Shown: piece by piece, positions 34,264-44,012 of the stretch
Position numbering within the stretch: the first letter of the stretch is position 1
Layout of the letters: each line of letters begins with the position of its first letter
NCBI RefSeq assembly: GCF_947501385.1
Contig: NZ_CANMVP010000011.1
Coordinates: 1 to 64,000 of the forward strand
Direction: 5' to 3'
Origin: an uncultured Polaribacter sp.
Lineage (GTDB): Bacteria > Bacteroidota > Bacteroidia > Flavobacteriales > Flavobacteriaceae
DNA length: 64,000 nucleotides
Program-made: the position numbers and the translations under genes
The notes under the pieces: model-generated
What the model saw: only the letters and a program-made list of their open reading frames with translations
The model's database searches: none
Told to the model about the DNA's origin: nothing

Positions 34264-35043
34264 ATGAATAGCAGAAAAGAACAATTAGCAGCTTTTAATC
34301 GTTTGTTAGATATCATGGACGAACTTCGTGAGAAATGTCCGTGGGATCAAAAACAAACTTTAGACAGCCTACGTCATCTTACCATAGAAGAAACGTATGA
34401 ACTGGCAGATGCTATTCTAGACAACGATTTAACCGAGATTAAAAAAGAATTAGGCGACGTTTTGTTACACATTGTTTTTTATGCAAAAATTGGAAGCGAG
34501 AAAAAAGCTTTTGATATTGGAGATGTTGCCAATTCCATCTCTGATAAGTTAATTTCTAGACATCCTCATATTTACGGAGATGTAAAAGTTGAAAACGAGG
34601 AAGATGTAAAACGCAATTGGGAACAATTGAAACTAAAAGAAGGCAAAACTTCTGTTTTAGAAGGGGTTCCAAAAAGTTTGCCTGCAGTTGTAAAAGCTAG
34701 TAGAATTCAAGAAAAAGTTGCAAGTGTTGGTTTTGATTGGGAAGAACCTGCACAAGTTTGGGAAAAAGTACAGGAAGAACTTTCTGAACTGAATGAAGAA
34801 GTTGAAAAAGATCATAAAGAAAATATCGAAAAAGAATTTGGCGATGTTTTATTTTCTATAATCAACTATGCACGTTTTATTGGTGTAAACCCAGAAAATG
34901 CTTTAGAAAAGACAAATAAAAAATTTATAAACCGATTTCAATATTTAGAAAAGGAAGCAAAAAAAGCTGGTAAAAATATTTCTGAAATGTCTCTAACTGA
35001 AATGGATGTGTATTGGGAAGCTTCCAAAGAATTCTTTTCCTAA
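34264..35043 (+). CDS. mazG: Nucleoside triphosphate pyrophosphohydrolase MazG
   Basis: A 259-residue protein with two MazG helical domains. The first (about 15-110) has CPWDQKQTLDSLRHLTIEETYEL and ELGDVLLHIVF. The second (about 165-245) has EELSELNEE and EKEFGDVLFSIINYARF, with the ExxE and ExxD Mg-binding residues. It hydrolyses dNTPs and NTPs to monophosphates, cleaning damaged nucleotides and modulating ppGpp in E. coli. It is followed 53 nt later by a small lipoprotein gene. Confidence 0.95.
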   Translation: MNSRKEQLAAFNRLLDIMDELREKCPWDQKQTLDSLRHLTIEETYELADAILDNDLTEIKKELGDVLLHIVFYAKIGSEKKAFDIGDVANSISDKLISRHPHIYGDVKVENEEDVKRNWEQLKLKEGKTSVLEGVPKSLPAVVKASRIQEKVASVGFDWEEPAQVWEKVQEELSELNEEVEKDHKENIEKEFGDVLFSIINYARFIGVNPENALEKTNKKFINRFQYLEKEAKKAGKNISEMSLTEMDVYWEASKEFFS

Positions 35044-35096
35044 AATAAAATTTTATTTTTATTTTAACTTAGCATTCAATTTAAAATCAACTCATT

Positions 35097-35585
35097 ATGA
35101 AAAAATTAAAAACACTTTTTATACTTTCTCTAGTATTTTTCGTTTTTTATGGATGTATATCGAATGATAAAGCAGAAAATAAAGTCGATAAAATAGAGCA
35201 TTCAGCAGAGTATAAAAATGTAGAACTTGCTATTTTAGATTATGTTGAAGGTTTGTATTTAGTAGATTCTACGAGAATTGACAAAAGTGTAGACACCAAA
35301 TTACGTAAAATAGGATATTGGTATAATGCTGACGAAAAAGGATATCGAGATCATTTAGAAATGACCCATAAGCAGTTATCTAATTTAGCTGCTAGCTGGA
35401 ATACATCTGGAGATAGAGCGAATGAAGAATCTCCAAAAATTATTGAAATATTTGATATAAATTCTAAAACAGCCTCTGCAAAATTAACTGCTGAGTGGGG
35501 AATTGACTTATTTCACTTAGCAAAAGTTCATAACCAATGGAAAATTGTAAATGTAATGTGGCAAAGTCAACCAGAAAAAGAATAA
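35097..35585 (+). CDS. NTF2-like lipoprotein (putative lumazine-binding family)
   Basis: A 162-residue protein with a lipobox-like FYGC (Cys20) after a hydrophobic N-terminus, so lipid-anchored. The mature part has an NTF2-like cone fold: VELAILDYVEGLYLVDSTRIDKSV at the start and ASAKLTAEWGIDLFHLAKVHNQWKIVNVMW at the end. This group is annotated as putative lumazine-binding or DUF4440-like, without an established activity. It ends 20 nt from the stop of the convergent methyltransferase gene. Confidence 0.85.
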   Translation: MKKLKTLFILSLVFFVFYGCISNDKAENKVDKIEHSAEYKNVELAILDYVEGLYLVDSTRIDKSVDTKLRKIGYWYNADEKGYRDHLEMTHKQLSNLAASWNTSGDRANEESPKIIEIFDINSKTASAKLTAEWGIDLFHLAKVHNQWKIVNVMWQSQPEKE

Positions 35586-35605
35586 TAATCTTTAATATGA
35601 CAAAC

Positions 35606-36283
35606 TTAAAACATCGTATACATTGTAGTAATAATAACTCCTTTATTCGTATGTAGTTTTGTACTCAGTAATTGATGCTCTTCTTTTACCTTCAGATTGA
35701 ATGGTGGTAGCAATAAATTCAAACCACTTTTCTTTTTCAATCGAATTCCCTGTCCAGAAATAATATCTTTATTGGGAGTAAAATCACCATTCGGAATATG
35801 TTCCGTTAAAATAACATATTTAAAATCGTATAATTTACTGAGTATGCTTTGTATTTCAGCATTCGATAAATGTTGTAAGACTTGCCTTAAAATAGCACAA
35901 TCTCCATGGGGTAAATTATCAACTGCAATGTTTACACATTGAAATTCTAAATTTTCGCTACCAAATTTTTCTTTATTCCTTTCAATTAAATCTTTTACAA
36001 TATCTACAGCAATATATTTTGTAGTATGTTTTACCAATTGCTTACCGATATTGAAATCGCCACAACCTAAATCACATACCAGCAATGGATCTTTAAAAGA
36101 AGTTAAAAATGAGGTTAAAACTCTTATATACGGATCTACAATAGCTAGATGGTGAGAACCCGCACCAGAATAAAAATCAGAATTATCATCACCCCAAAGT
36201 TTCATTTTGTAGACTTGTTCCATCGCATCTTTGGTTGGCCAAGGCTTTTTTACTCTCTTTATATTCGTCTCTTTTTCATTCAT
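35606..36283 (-). CDS. Class I SAM-dependent methyltransferase
   Basis: A 225-residue protein. Motif I is LLVCDLGCGDFNIGKQL, followed by YIAVDIVKDLIERN and the carboxy motif DCAILRQVLQHLSN. The N-terminal part (WPTKDAMEQVYKMKLWGDDNSDFYSGAGSHH) is typical of a small family of bacterial methyltransferases with unassigned substrate. It stands alone with a 239-nt AT-rich upstream gap in which I see no further gene. Confidence 0.85.
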   Translation of the reverse strand: MNEKETNIKRVKKPWPTKDAMEQVYKMKLWGDDNSDFYSGAGSHHLAIVDPYIRVLTSFLTSFKDPLLVCDLGCGDFNIGKQLVKHTTKYIAVDIVKDLIERNKEKFGSENLEFQCVNIAVDNLPHGDCAILRQVLQHLSNAEIQSILSKLYDFKYVILTEHIPNGDFTPNKDIISGQGIRLKKKSGLNLLLPPFNLKVKEEHQLLSTKLHTNKGVIITTMYTMF

Positions 36284-36522
36284 AAAGATGAAATTTTCTA
36301 ATCATACTATCGAAATATACTTTTCTATTTGTAATCAAACAAGAAAACAAACCTACAAATTATTCATAACAATGAGATTTATAAAGAATGATTAAAATAC
36401 CTCAAAATCTGCTAAAACCTAATTAAAATCTTTATATTTAATTTTTTGAACTTAAAAAACCTATTTATAGGAATTTTTAAAATTCATATAATCACAATAA
36501 TTAATTCCTTTACACAAAAGAT

Positions 36523-36882
36523 ATGTCAGAGAATCCGATACAATATAGTTCAGAAAAACTTGAAAAATTCAAAACTATCATAGAAAGTGATTTAAAAAAA
36601 ACTACCGAAGAACTTGCTCGATTTCAAAACGATCAAAAAGATCAAAAACAACATTTAGCGAATACCAACGTAGATTTTAATCAAAGTAGCAAACATTTTC
36701 AGCAACAAGCTAAAGACAAACAACTGATTCGTCGTTTACAAGATAAATCTAGAGAACTTCAAGCTGCCTTAACGCGCATCGAAAATAAAACGTATGGGAT
36801 CTGTGATAGAACTGGGCAACTGATTCGAGAGGAAAGACTTTTAGCCAAATCTACCGCCCGTTTTGATATTTTACCTAACTAA
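36523..36882 (+). CDS. DksA/TraR-family protein lacking the zinc-finger cysteines
   Basis: A 119-residue protein. The first 80 residues form a long charged coiled coil (KLEKFKTIIESDLKK through LQDKSRELQAAL), followed by the DksA-like finger remnant TYGICDRTGQLIREERLLAKSTARFDI. Only one cysteine (Cys94) remains of the C4 zinc site, as is usual in Bacteroidota members. DksA-type proteins enter the RNA polymerase secondary channel. Whether this form does so is not shown. It is transcribed alone; a bidirectional terminator lies 110 nt downstream. Confidence 0.9.
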   Translation: MSENPIQYSSEKLEKFKTIIESDLKKTTEELARFQNDQKDQKQHLANTNVDFNQSSKHFQQQAKDKQLIRRLQDKSRELQAALTRIENKTYGICDRTGQLIREERLLAKSTARFDILPN

Positions 36883-36994
36883 ATTTAAAACATTGTTAAA
36901 TGCAAATATCATACATATTTCAATTTTGACTGTTCTTCATAAAATTAATTTTATAGACTAAACATTTAGTATTGATCAAAATCTTAGTTAAAAT

Positions 36995-37033
36995 AAAAAA
37001 GCCTTTTTCTGAAGTTTCAGAAGAAGGCTTTTT
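36995..37033. terminator. Bidirectional terminator between DksA-like and fasciclin genes
   Basis: A stem of AAGCCTTTTTCTGAA with TTCAGAAGAAGGCTT, flanked by A-rich and T-rich tracts on both sides. It can serve the forward DksA-like gene and the reverse fasciclin gene. Confidence 0.8.
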
Positions 37034-37053
37034 ACAATTAAGTTTTATACTAT

Positions 37054-37629
37054 TTATTTAGGCATCACAACACTTTCTATTGCATGTATAACTCCGTTTG
37101 AAGCGGCAACGTCTGCAATAACCACTTTAGACATGTTTCCTTTTTCATCCTTCAACATTACACTTGTTCCATCTAAAGATGCAACTAATGTACCTCCTTG
37201 AACAGTAGCCACTTCAAATGCGCCATTGTTTGCTTTAATAGCATCTACTACAGCTGCAGCATCAAATTTACCTGAAACCACATGGTATGTTAAAATACCT
37301 GTTAACATTGCTTTATTTTCTGCTTTCAATAAAGTAGCAATGGTACCTTCTGGTAACTTTGCAAAAGCATCATTTGTAGGTGCAAAAACAGTAAAAGGCC
37401 CATCTCCACTTAGCGTCTCAACCAAACCTGCTGCTTTTACCGCTGCTACAAGTGTAGAGAAATTCTCATTACCAACTGCAACTTCTACAATGTTTGGTGT
37501 TTGTTCTTCTTTAACAACCACTTCTACAACTTCTTCTTTTTTAGCTTCTTCTTTTTTTGAATCTTTACAGGATGTAGTTGCAAAAAGTCCTACCAATGCA
37601 AATGCCATACATACGTTCTTTGTTTTCAT
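37054..37629 (-). CDS. Fasciclin-domain lipoprotein
   Basis: A 191-residue protein. The signal sequence ends in a lipobox-like ATTSC (Cys21), then comes a Lys/Glu/Val-rich linker (about 25-47). One FAS1 domain follows (about 55-191), with FSTLVAAVKAAGLVETLS, the H1 motif GPFTVFAPTNDAFAKLP, YHVVSGKF, and the H2-like GVIHAIESVVMP. FAS1 domains mediate adhesion or bind ligands at the cell surface. It is transcribed alone, with a TAATTTTG -7 element (minus strand, 37666-37659). Confidence 0.92.
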   Translation of the reverse strand: MKTKNVCMAFALVGLFATTSCKDSKKEEAKKEEVVEVVVKEEQTPNIVEVAVGNENFSTLVAAVKAAGLVETLSGDGPFTVFAPTNDAFAKLPEGTIATLLKAENKAMLTGILTYHVVSGKFDAAAVVDAIKANNGAFEVATVQGGTLVASLDGTSVMLKDEKGNMSKVVIADVAASNGVIHAIESVVMPK

Positions 37630-37750
37630 AAATTTAGTTTTTAATTATTGATTTGCCACAAAATTAAAGATTCATTTCTTAAATACTCTTAATTTTTGTT
37701 TAAATTTTAGTTAAAACACTTAAACAAAAGATATGTTTTAAATTTTGGAT

Positions 37751-37790
37751 AAAAAAAACATCCAACCCTAAATTTAGAATTGGATGTTTT
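37751..37790 (-). terminator. carB terminator
   Basis: AAAACATCCAA pairs with TTGGATGTTTT across a 14-nt loop. On the minus strand the hairpin runs into T8. It lies 20 nt past the carB stop. Confidence 0.85.
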
Positions 37791-37809
37791 ATAGTGCGTT
37801 TAAAAAATT

Positions 37810-40665
37810 TTATTTACTCAAATACATTTTTCGTCTTGCATATAAGTCGTAAAACTGATCATCTTTTAAGCTATCAATAAATAAAATACTTTCTCCAGTA
37901 GATTTCATTTCTGGACCTAGTTTTTTATTTACGTTTGGAAATTTATTAAAAGAAAAAACAGGCTGCTTAATTGCATATCCATCTAATTGTGGATTGAAAT
38001 CAAAATCTGTAACCTTTTTCTCTCCCAACATTACTTTTGTGGCATAATTTACATACGGTTCTTTATATGCTTTTGCGATAAAAGGAACTGTTCTAGACGC
38101 TCTTGGATTTGCTTCAATGATATACACAACATCATCTTTTATGGCAAACTGAATATTGATCAAACCAACCGTTTTCAATTCTCGCGCAATAGTGTGTGTA
38201 TGGTCTATAATTTGTTGCATCACCAAATCACCCAAATTAAAAGCTGGCAACGTAGCATTAGAATCTCCTGAGTGAATTCCACAAGGTTCTATATGTTCCA
38301 TGATTCCCATAATGTAAACATTCCCATCAGCATCACAAATAGAATCCGATTCTGCTTCAATAGCGCCATCTAAATAATGATCTAATAATAATTTATTACC
38401 TGGCATTCTGCCTAACAAATCAACCACATGCTCTACTAATTCTTCTTTGTTGATGACAATTTTCATTCCTTGACCACCTAAAACATACGAAGGTCTTACC
38501 AAAATTGGAAAATCTAATTCATCTGCTAAAACTAAAGCTTCATCTGCGGTTTCTGCGATTCCAAAATCTGGATATGGAATCTTATTTCTCTTTAATAATT
38601 CCGAGAAACTTCCTCTGTCTTCCGCTAAATCCAACGCTTCAAAAGAAGTTCCAATTATTTTTATGCCGTATTTTGTTAACTTTTCTGCTAATTTTAGTGC
38701 GGTTTGTCCGCCTAATTGAACAATAACGCCTTCTGGTTTTTCATGACGAATAATGTCATAAATATGTTCCCAAAAAACAGGCTCGAAATACAATTTGTCA
38801 GCGGTATCAAAATCAGTAGAAACCGTTTCTGGATTACAATTAATCATTATGGTTTCATAGCCACATTCTGCCGCCGCTAAAACTCCATGTACACAACAAT
38901 AATCAAATTCAATTCCTTGACCAATTCTGTTAGGTCCAGAACCCAAAACAATAATTTTCTTTTTATCTGTTACAATGCTTTCGTTTGCAATGATAATTTC
39001 TCCATCAGCTGTTTCAATTTCATTTTCAAAAGTTGAATAATAATAAGGAGTCTTCGCTTTAAATTCTGCAGCACAAGTATCTACCAATTTAAAGACACGC
39101 TGTACTTTTAGTTCCTCTCTTTTATTGTAAACTTCGCTTTCTAAACAATCTAGCATGTGTGCTATTTGTCTGTCTCCGTATCCTTTTTGTTTTGCTTCTA
39201 ATAATAAATCTCTTTCTATTGTATCTATGGTATAGGTAGCAATTTCTTTCTGCAATTGAAACAATTCTTCATATTGCTTTAAATACCACATATCGATTTT
39301 AGTGATGTCGTAAATGGTGCTTAATGGAATTCCCATGGCAACGGCATCGTAAATAGCAAAAACCCTGTCCCAACTTGCATGGGTTAATTTTTCTATAATT
39401 TGATTGTAATCTGTATATCCTTTTCCGTCCGCGCCTAAACCATTTCGCTTAATCTCTAAAGATTGTGTTGCTTTGTGCAATGCTTCTTGGAAAGAACGTC
39501 CAATTCCCATAACTTCTCCAACCGCTTTCATTTGCAAACCTAACGTTCTGTCTGAACCTTCAAATTTATCAAAGTTCCAACGAGGAATTTTTACAATTAC
39601 ATAATCTAACGTTGGTTCGAATAATGCTGAAGTTGATTTTGTAATTCCGTTTTCTAACTGGTCTAAAGTATAACCAATGGCTAATTTTGTGGCTACTTTT
39701 GCAATTGGATACCCTGTTGCTTTACTCGCTAAAGCAGAGGAACGAGAAACTCTTGGGTTGATTTCAATGGCAATAATATCTTCTTTTTCATCTGGTGAAA
39801 CAGCAAATTGTACGTTACACCCCCCTTCAAAATCACCAATAGAACGCATCATATGTATTGCCAAATCACGCATTCTCTGATAGGTTTTGTCAGACAATGT
39901 CATTGCTGGTGCTACGGTAATAGAATCTCCTGTATGAATACCCATCGGATCCATATTTTCAATAGAACAGATAATTACTACATTATCATTTCTATCTCTT
40001 AACAATTCTAACTCATATTCTTTCCATCCCATCATGGCTTTATCAATCATCACCTCATGAATGGGTGATGCTTCTAAACCTCTGCTTAGTAATTCATCAA
40101 AATCTTCTGCTTTGTAAACAATAGAAGCTCCTGCGCCACCTAAAGTGTATGAAGAACGAATTACTAAAGGAAAACCAAACTCTTGTGCAATTTCTTTTCC
40201 TTTTAAAAAGGAAGTTGCGGTTGCTTGTGGTGCCATGTCTACACCAATTTTTAGCATGAGTTCTCTAAATTGTTCTCTGTCTTCGGTAACATTAATGGCA
40301 TCGATATCTACACCAATTAATTTTACGTCAAAATCTTTCCAAATTCCTTTATCATCTGCTTCAATACACAAATTTAAAGCTGTTTGCCCACCCATTGTTG
40401 GTAAAACCGCATCAATTTGAGGATGTTCTTTTAAAATCTGAATGATTGATTTTGTAGTTAAAGGCAACAAATAAATATGATCTGCCATGGAAGGGTCTGT
40501 CATAATTGTTGCGGGATTGGAGTTGATTAGAATGGTTTCAATTCCGTCTTCTCTTAAAGATCGTAAAGATTGCGAACCCGAATAATCGAATTCACATGCT
40601 TGCCCTATCACAATAGGACCAGATCCAATAATTAAAATTGATTTTAGGTCTTCTCTTTTTGGCAT
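37810..40665 (-). CDS. carB: Carbamoyl-phosphate synthase large subunit, without the C-terminal allosteric domain
   Basis: A 951-residue protein making carbamoyl phosphate for pyrimidine and arginine synthesis with the CarA glutaminase. Two ATP-grasp halves are complete. The first has SGPIVIGQACEFDYSG, SYTLGGAGASIVY and EINPRVSRSSALASKATGYPIA. The second has GSGPNRIGQGIEFDYCC, RPSYVLGGQGMKIV and EANPRASRTVPFIAKA. The protein ends about 25 residues after GPEMKSTGE, so the MGS-like domain (about the last 130 residues of the E. coli enzyme, which binds UMP, ornithine and IMP) is missing. carA is not in the window. It is flanked by rpmH upstream on the same strand, with a terminator between. Confidence 0.95.
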   Translation of the reverse strand: MPKREDLKSILIIGSGPIVIGQACEFDYSGSQSLRSLREDGIETILINSNPATIMTDPSMADHIYLLPLTTKSIIQILKEHPQIDAVLPTMGGQTALNLCIEADDKGIWKDFDVKLIGVDIDAINVTEDREQFRELMLKIGVDMAPQATATSFLKGKEIAQEFGFPLVIRSSYTLGGAGASIVYKAEDFDELLSRGLEASPIHEVMIDKAMMGWKEYELELLRDRNDNVVIICSIENMDPMGIHTGDSITVAPAMTLSDKTYQRMRDLAIHMMRSIGDFEGGCNVQFAVSPDEKEDIIAIEINPRVSRSSALASKATGYPIAKVATKLAIGYTLDQLENGITKSTSALFEPTLDYVIVKIPRWNFDKFEGSDRTLGLQMKAVGEVMGIGRSFQEALHKATQSLEIKRNGLGADGKGYTDYNQIIEKLTHASWDRVFAIYDAVAMGIPLSTIYDITKIDMWYLKQYEELFQLQKEIATYTIDTIERDLLLEAKQKGYGDRQIAHMLDCLESEVYNKREELKVQRVFKLVDTCAAEFKAKTPYYYSTFENEIETADGEIIIANESIVTDKKKIIVLGSGPNRIGQGIEFDYCCVHGVLAAAECGYETIMINCNPETVSTDFDTADKLYFEPVFWEHIYDIIRHEKPEGVIVQLGGQTALKLAEKLTKYGIKIIGTSFEALDLAEDRGSFSELLKRNKIPYPDFGIAETADEALVLADELDFPILVRPSYVLGGQGMKIVINKEELVEHVVDLLGRMPGNKLLLDHYLDGAIEAESDSICDADGNVYIMGIMEHIEPCGIHSGDSNATLPAFNLGDLVMQQIIDHTHTIARELKTVGLINIQFAIKDDVVYIIEANPRASRTVPFIAKAYKEPYVNYATKVMLGEKKVTDFDFNPQLDGYAIKQPVFSFNKFPNVNKKLGPEMKSTGESILFIDSLKDDQFYDLYARRKMYLSK

Positions 40666-40721
40666 GTTAAGTAGTTGTGTATTATGTTAGTGTAAAAATA
40701 TGTACTTGTTGGGTACAAAAA

Positions 40722-40750
40722 AAGGTGTTACTAAAAATAGTAACACCTTA
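40722..40750 (-). terminator. rpmH terminator
   Basis: AAGGTGTTACTA and TAGTAACACCTT pair around AAAA, followed on the minus strand by T7. It is 27 nt past the rpmH stop. Confidence 0.85.
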
Positions 40751-40776
40751 ATTATTAACAATTGTTAATCATTATA

Positions 40777-40938
40777 TTATTTTTTATGTCTTGTTTCTGT
40801 AGACACAGATATTTTCTTTCTTCCTTTAGCTCTTCTTCTAGCTAAAACTTTTCTTCCATTAGCAGAGGCCATTCTTTCTCTGAAACCGTGTTTGTTTCTT
40901 CTCTTTCTCTTTGATGGCTGATACGTTCTTTTCGGCAT
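40777..40938 (-). CDS. rpmH: 50S ribosomal protein L34
   Basis: A 53-residue, very basic protein starting [19 protein letters not shown], with [21 protein letters not shown], a full match to L34 motifs. It is short enough to be missed by automated calls. It has a full consensus promoter upstream and a strong terminator downstream, so it is monocistronic. Confidence 0.97.
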   Translation of the reverse strand: MPKRTYQPSKRKRRNKHGFRERMASANGRKVLARRRAKGRKKISVSTETRHKK

Positions 40939-41010
40939 TATATGTATTTTTAAATATCTTCTTTATTTCTAGTTTCTACTCAATGAATTTTACCTCATTT
41001 AAAGCGTTGG

Positions 41011-41040
41011 CAAATATACAATTGTTTTTATTTTTAACAA
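41011..41040 (-). promoter_or_regulatory. rpmH promoter
   Basis: On the minus strand TTTG (TTG at 41040-41038), a 19-nt spacer and TATATTTG (41018-41011), a full consensus. The leader is about 65 nt. Confidence 0.75.
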
Positions 41041-41067
41041 ACAGAATTTGAAAAAAAATAAAAAAAT

Positions 41068-41730
41068 TTATTTAATTTTTTTAAGGAGTTTTTTTATGGC
41101 TTTTTTAGCCAAGTTAAAAGAATTCCTATGTACTGGTATCGTACCAATTACAGGTCCTTGATGATCTATTTCTTCCTCAAAATGATATTTAGGATCGTTA
41201 ACACTAGCAGTACAACTCATTTCTAAAATTACATCATTATTTTTTAAATCTATAATTTTTACAGTTGCAATGGCACCCGCTGAGGCAGAAATTAAACGCG
41301 CTTTATTATTTTGACTTAAACTTTTTTTATCTAAAAATTCTAAATATTCAATTTTTGAAAGAATAATAAAATCAAAATTAGTAGTCTTGCTTAATATTTC
41401 TAAATCTGTTTTAGAAATGTTATAAGGAAAACTGGATTTTAATAAAATTTTGCCGTTTTTATCTCTTACCTGATTTACAAAACTTACATTATTATCTAAT
41501 TTATTGCTAAAATATTCTTGAACACTTTTTAGATTTTGTTTTCTAAATCCATTTTGGGTCTGAACACTTATAACATTTAAAATATAATTATCTTTTACAT
41601 TTATTCTTTTATTTGGATTATAATAATCGTAATTATAATCTGGAATATTGAAAGAAAACAAATGTCCATTTCGGTTTGCGCAACTGTAACAAACCATAAT
41701 AAAAAATAAGATTAAAACTTTTTTTAACAT
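41068..41730 (-). CDS. Putative lipoprotein of unknown function
   Basis: A 220-residue protein. The hydrophobic N-terminus ends in a lipobox-like CYSC (Cys18). The mature part has repeated beta-strand/helix units: DNYILNVISVQTQNGFRK, FDFIILSKIEYLEFL, and GAIATVKIIDLKNNDVILEM. These recall the curli-assembly/LpoB-like group of outer-membrane lipoproteins, but I would not assign it. It is one base downstream of the outer-membrane protein gene at 41732, so the two are coupled and may form an envelope pair. Confidence 0.65.
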   Translation of the reverse strand: MLKKVLILFFIMVCYSCANRNGHLFSFNIPDYNYDYYNPNKRINVKDNYILNVISVQTQNGFRKQNLKSVQEYFSNKLDNNVSFVNQVRDKNGKILLKSSFPYNISKTDLEILSKTTNFDFIILSKIEYLEFLDKKSLSQNNKARLISASAGAIATVKIIDLKNNDVILEMSCTASVNDPKYHFEEEIDHQGPVIGTIPVHRNSFNLAKKAIKKLLKKIK

Positions 41731-41731
41731 C

Positions 41732-42283
41732 CTAGAGATTTATACCTATCCTCAGATGTAAATCTATGATAATACCGTCAGAATCAAATGCTGTAAAATA
41801 TTTTTGATCAAAAAAAGTTAGGTACCCAATACCAATACCAGCTTCGTAGTTAAAATACTTACCTAAATTACGCCTAATACCCCACTTTGGTATAAAAGAT
41901 ATACTATTTTCTGCCCCTTTACCTCTATCGTGCAAGATTTCAAAAATATTAGAACGATAGCTTGTTTTTATGGTAAAGAAATTAGCAGCATTATTCGCAA
42001 TATTTCTTCCTTTTTTATTTCTTTTACCTAAATTATAGTACCATCTAGGTTCTAGTGTTATTTCTGGCGCCATAAAAAAGCCATTACCTTCTACAATTTC
42101 TGTATACAAACCTACCTCGGTTCTTAAAGATAAATTATCTAACATTTTTATTTCATTATTTAACCAAACCCCAACAGTACCTATTTGTACACTAAAAACA
42201 GATCTTTCTACGCTTATATTCTGGTCTTGTGCGCTACAAATTAGAGAAAGAAGAATAAAATTTATAACTAATACCTTTTTCAT
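41732..42283 (-). CDS. Small outer-membrane beta-barrel protein
   Basis: A 183-residue protein with a signal peptide (about 1-18). Alternating amphipathic strands follow (FSVQIGTVGVWLNNEIKM, LSLRTEVGLYTEI, FFMAPEITLEPRWYYNLGKR, YEAGIGIGYLTF), ending IIDLHLRIGINL with a near-terminal aromatic-free strand. Length suggests an eight-stranded barrel. No family can be named with confidence. It is coupled to the lipoprotein gene downstream and divergent from pyrG. Confidence 0.7.
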   Translation of the reverse strand: MKKVLVINFILLSLICSAQDQNISVERSVFSVQIGTVGVWLNNEIKMLDNLSLRTEVGLYTEIVEGNGFFMAPEITLEPRWYYNLGKRNKKGRNIANNAANFFTIKTSYRSNIFEILHDRGKGAENSISFIPKWGIRRNLGKYFNYEAGIGIGYLTFFDQKYFTAFDSDGIIIDLHLRIGINL

Positions 42284-42350
42284 TTTATAGTTGATTTTTT
42301 TTATGGAATAACAAAACTACAATTTTACAAATGTTTTTCACTTTTTTTAT

Positions 42351-42380
42351 TTGACATAAATTAAAGAGTTAGTACTTTTG
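42351..42380 (+). promoter_or_regulatory. pyrG promoter
   Basis: TTG (42351-42353), a 19-nt spacer and TACTTTTG (42373-42380), a full consensus. The start would be near 42386, a leader of about 13 nt. The -7 element overlaps an upstream in-frame TTG, which argues against that TTG as start. Confidence 0.75.
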
Positions 42381-42398
42381 TACAAACCTAAGAATACC

Positions 42399-44012
42399 AT
42401 GAGTAACACTAAATACGTTTTTGTAACTGGAGGCGTAACTTCATCACTGGGAAAAGGAATTATTGCCGCATCTTTAGCGAAACTATTGCAAGAACGAGGT
42501 TTTTCTGTAACCATTCAAAAATTAGATCCATATATAAACATAGATCCAGGGACGCTAAATCCTTACGAACATGGCGAATGTTATGTGACTGATGATGGTG
42601 CAGAAACAGATTTAGATTTAGGCCATTACGAGCGTTATTTAAACATCCCAACTTCTCAAGCCAACAATGTTACCACAGGTAGAATTTATCAATCTGTTAT
42701 TAATAAAGAGCGTAAAGGTGAATTTCTAGGAAAAACGGTTCAAGTAATTCCGCACATTACAGATGAAATAAAACGTAGAATACAGCTTTTAGGGGAAACG
42801 GGAGAGTATGATATTGTAATTACAGAAATTGGCGGAACTGTTGGTGATATTGAGTCTTTACCTTATGTAGAATCTGTTCGTCAATTGTTGTGGGAAAAAG
42901 GTGAGGAGAATGCCATTGTAATTCACTTAACACTAGTGCCTTATTTAGCGGCTGCAGGTGAATTAAAAACAAAACCAACACAACATTCTGTAAAGATGTT
43001 GATGCAAAGTGGTGTAAGTCCAGATATTTTAGTATGTAGAACAGAACATGAAATTTCTGACGACATCAAACGTAAATTGGCCTTGTTTTGCAACGTTAAA
43101 AAAGAAGACGTTATACAATCGATAGATGCAGAAACTATTTACGATGTGCCTAATTTAATGCTAGAACAGGGCTTAGATACCGTTGTTTTAAATAAAATAA
43201 AATTATCTTCTAAAGGTGAGCCTGAACTAAAAGTTTGGAATGAATTCCTTAGAAAACACAAAAACCCAAAATCTGAAGTAGAAATTGCTTTGATTGGGAA
43301 ATATGTAGAATTACACGATTCTTATAAGTCGATCACAGAAGCATTTATTCATGCAGGTTCTTCCAATGAAACCAAAGTAAAAGTTCGTTGGGTGCATTCA
43401 GAAAGCTTAACACCTAAAAATGCAGAGAAAGCCCTAAAAGGTGTCAACGGTATTTTAGTAGCACCAGGTTTTGGAGATCGCGGAATTGAGGGAAAAATTA
43501 GAGCTGTACGATATGCACGCGAAAATAAGATTCCATTTTTCGGAATTTGTTTAGGAATGCAAATGGCAGTTATTGAATATGCTAGAAATGTGTTAGGTTT
43601 AGAAAATGCGAGTTCAACAGAAATGAACAAAAGCACAAAACACCCAGTTATCAACTTAATGGAAAGTCAAGAGAAAGTGACTGAAAAAGGAGGTACCATG
43701 CGTTTAGGTGCTTGGGACTGTGAATTAAAAAAAAGTACGAAAGCCTTTAGTGCTTACAAATCTGAATTGATCAGCGAACGTCATAGACACAGATATGAAT
43801 TTAACAATGCATACTTAGCACAAATTGAAGCGGCAGGAATGAAAGCTTCGGGTGTGAATCCAAAAACAGGTTTGGTAGAAATTATAGAATTGCCCAATCA
43901 TCCTTGGTTTGTGGGTGTACAATACCATCCAGAATATAAAAGTACGGTTTTAAAACCACATCCTTTATTTGTAGATTTTATAAAAGCAGCTTTAAAACAA
44001 TCTAAAAAATAA
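42399..44012 (+). CDS. pyrG: CTP synthase
   Basis: A 537-residue enzyme that aminates UTP to CTP. The amidoligase domain starts [21 protein letters not shown], with [32 protein letters not shown] and the CTP-binding region. The glutamine amidotransferase domain (about 290-537) has [11 protein letters not shown] with the catalytic Cys and [11 protein letters not shown] with the His-x-Glu pair. I chose the ATG at 42399 over an in-frame TTG seven codons earlier. yidC follows on the same strand, a common flavobacterial order. Confidence 0.97.
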   Translation: MSNTKYVFVTGGVTSSLGKGIIAASLAKLLQERGFSVTIQKLDPYINIDPGTLNPYEHGECYVTDDGAETDLDLGHYERYLNIPTSQANNVTTGRIYQSVINKERKGEFLGKTVQVIPHITDEIKRRIQLLGETGEYDIVITEIGGTVGDIESLPYVESVRQLLWEKGEENAIVIHLTLVPYLAAAGELKTKPTQHSVKMLMQSGVSPDILVCRTEHEISDDIKRKLALFCNVKKEDVIQSIDAETIYDVPNLMLEQGLDTVVLNKIKLSSKGEPELKVWNEFLRKHKNPKSEVEIALIGKYVELHDSYKSITEAFIHAGSSNETKVKVRWVHSESLTPKNAEKALKGVNGILVAPGFGDRGIEGKIRAVRYARENKIPFFGICLGMQMAVIEYARNVLGLENASSTEMNKSTKHPVINLMESQEKVTEKGGTMRLGAWDCELKKSTKAFSAYKSELISERHRHRYEFNNAYLAQIEAAGMKASGVNPKTGLVEIIELPNHPWFVGVQYHPEYKSTVLKPHPLFVDFIKAALKQSKK

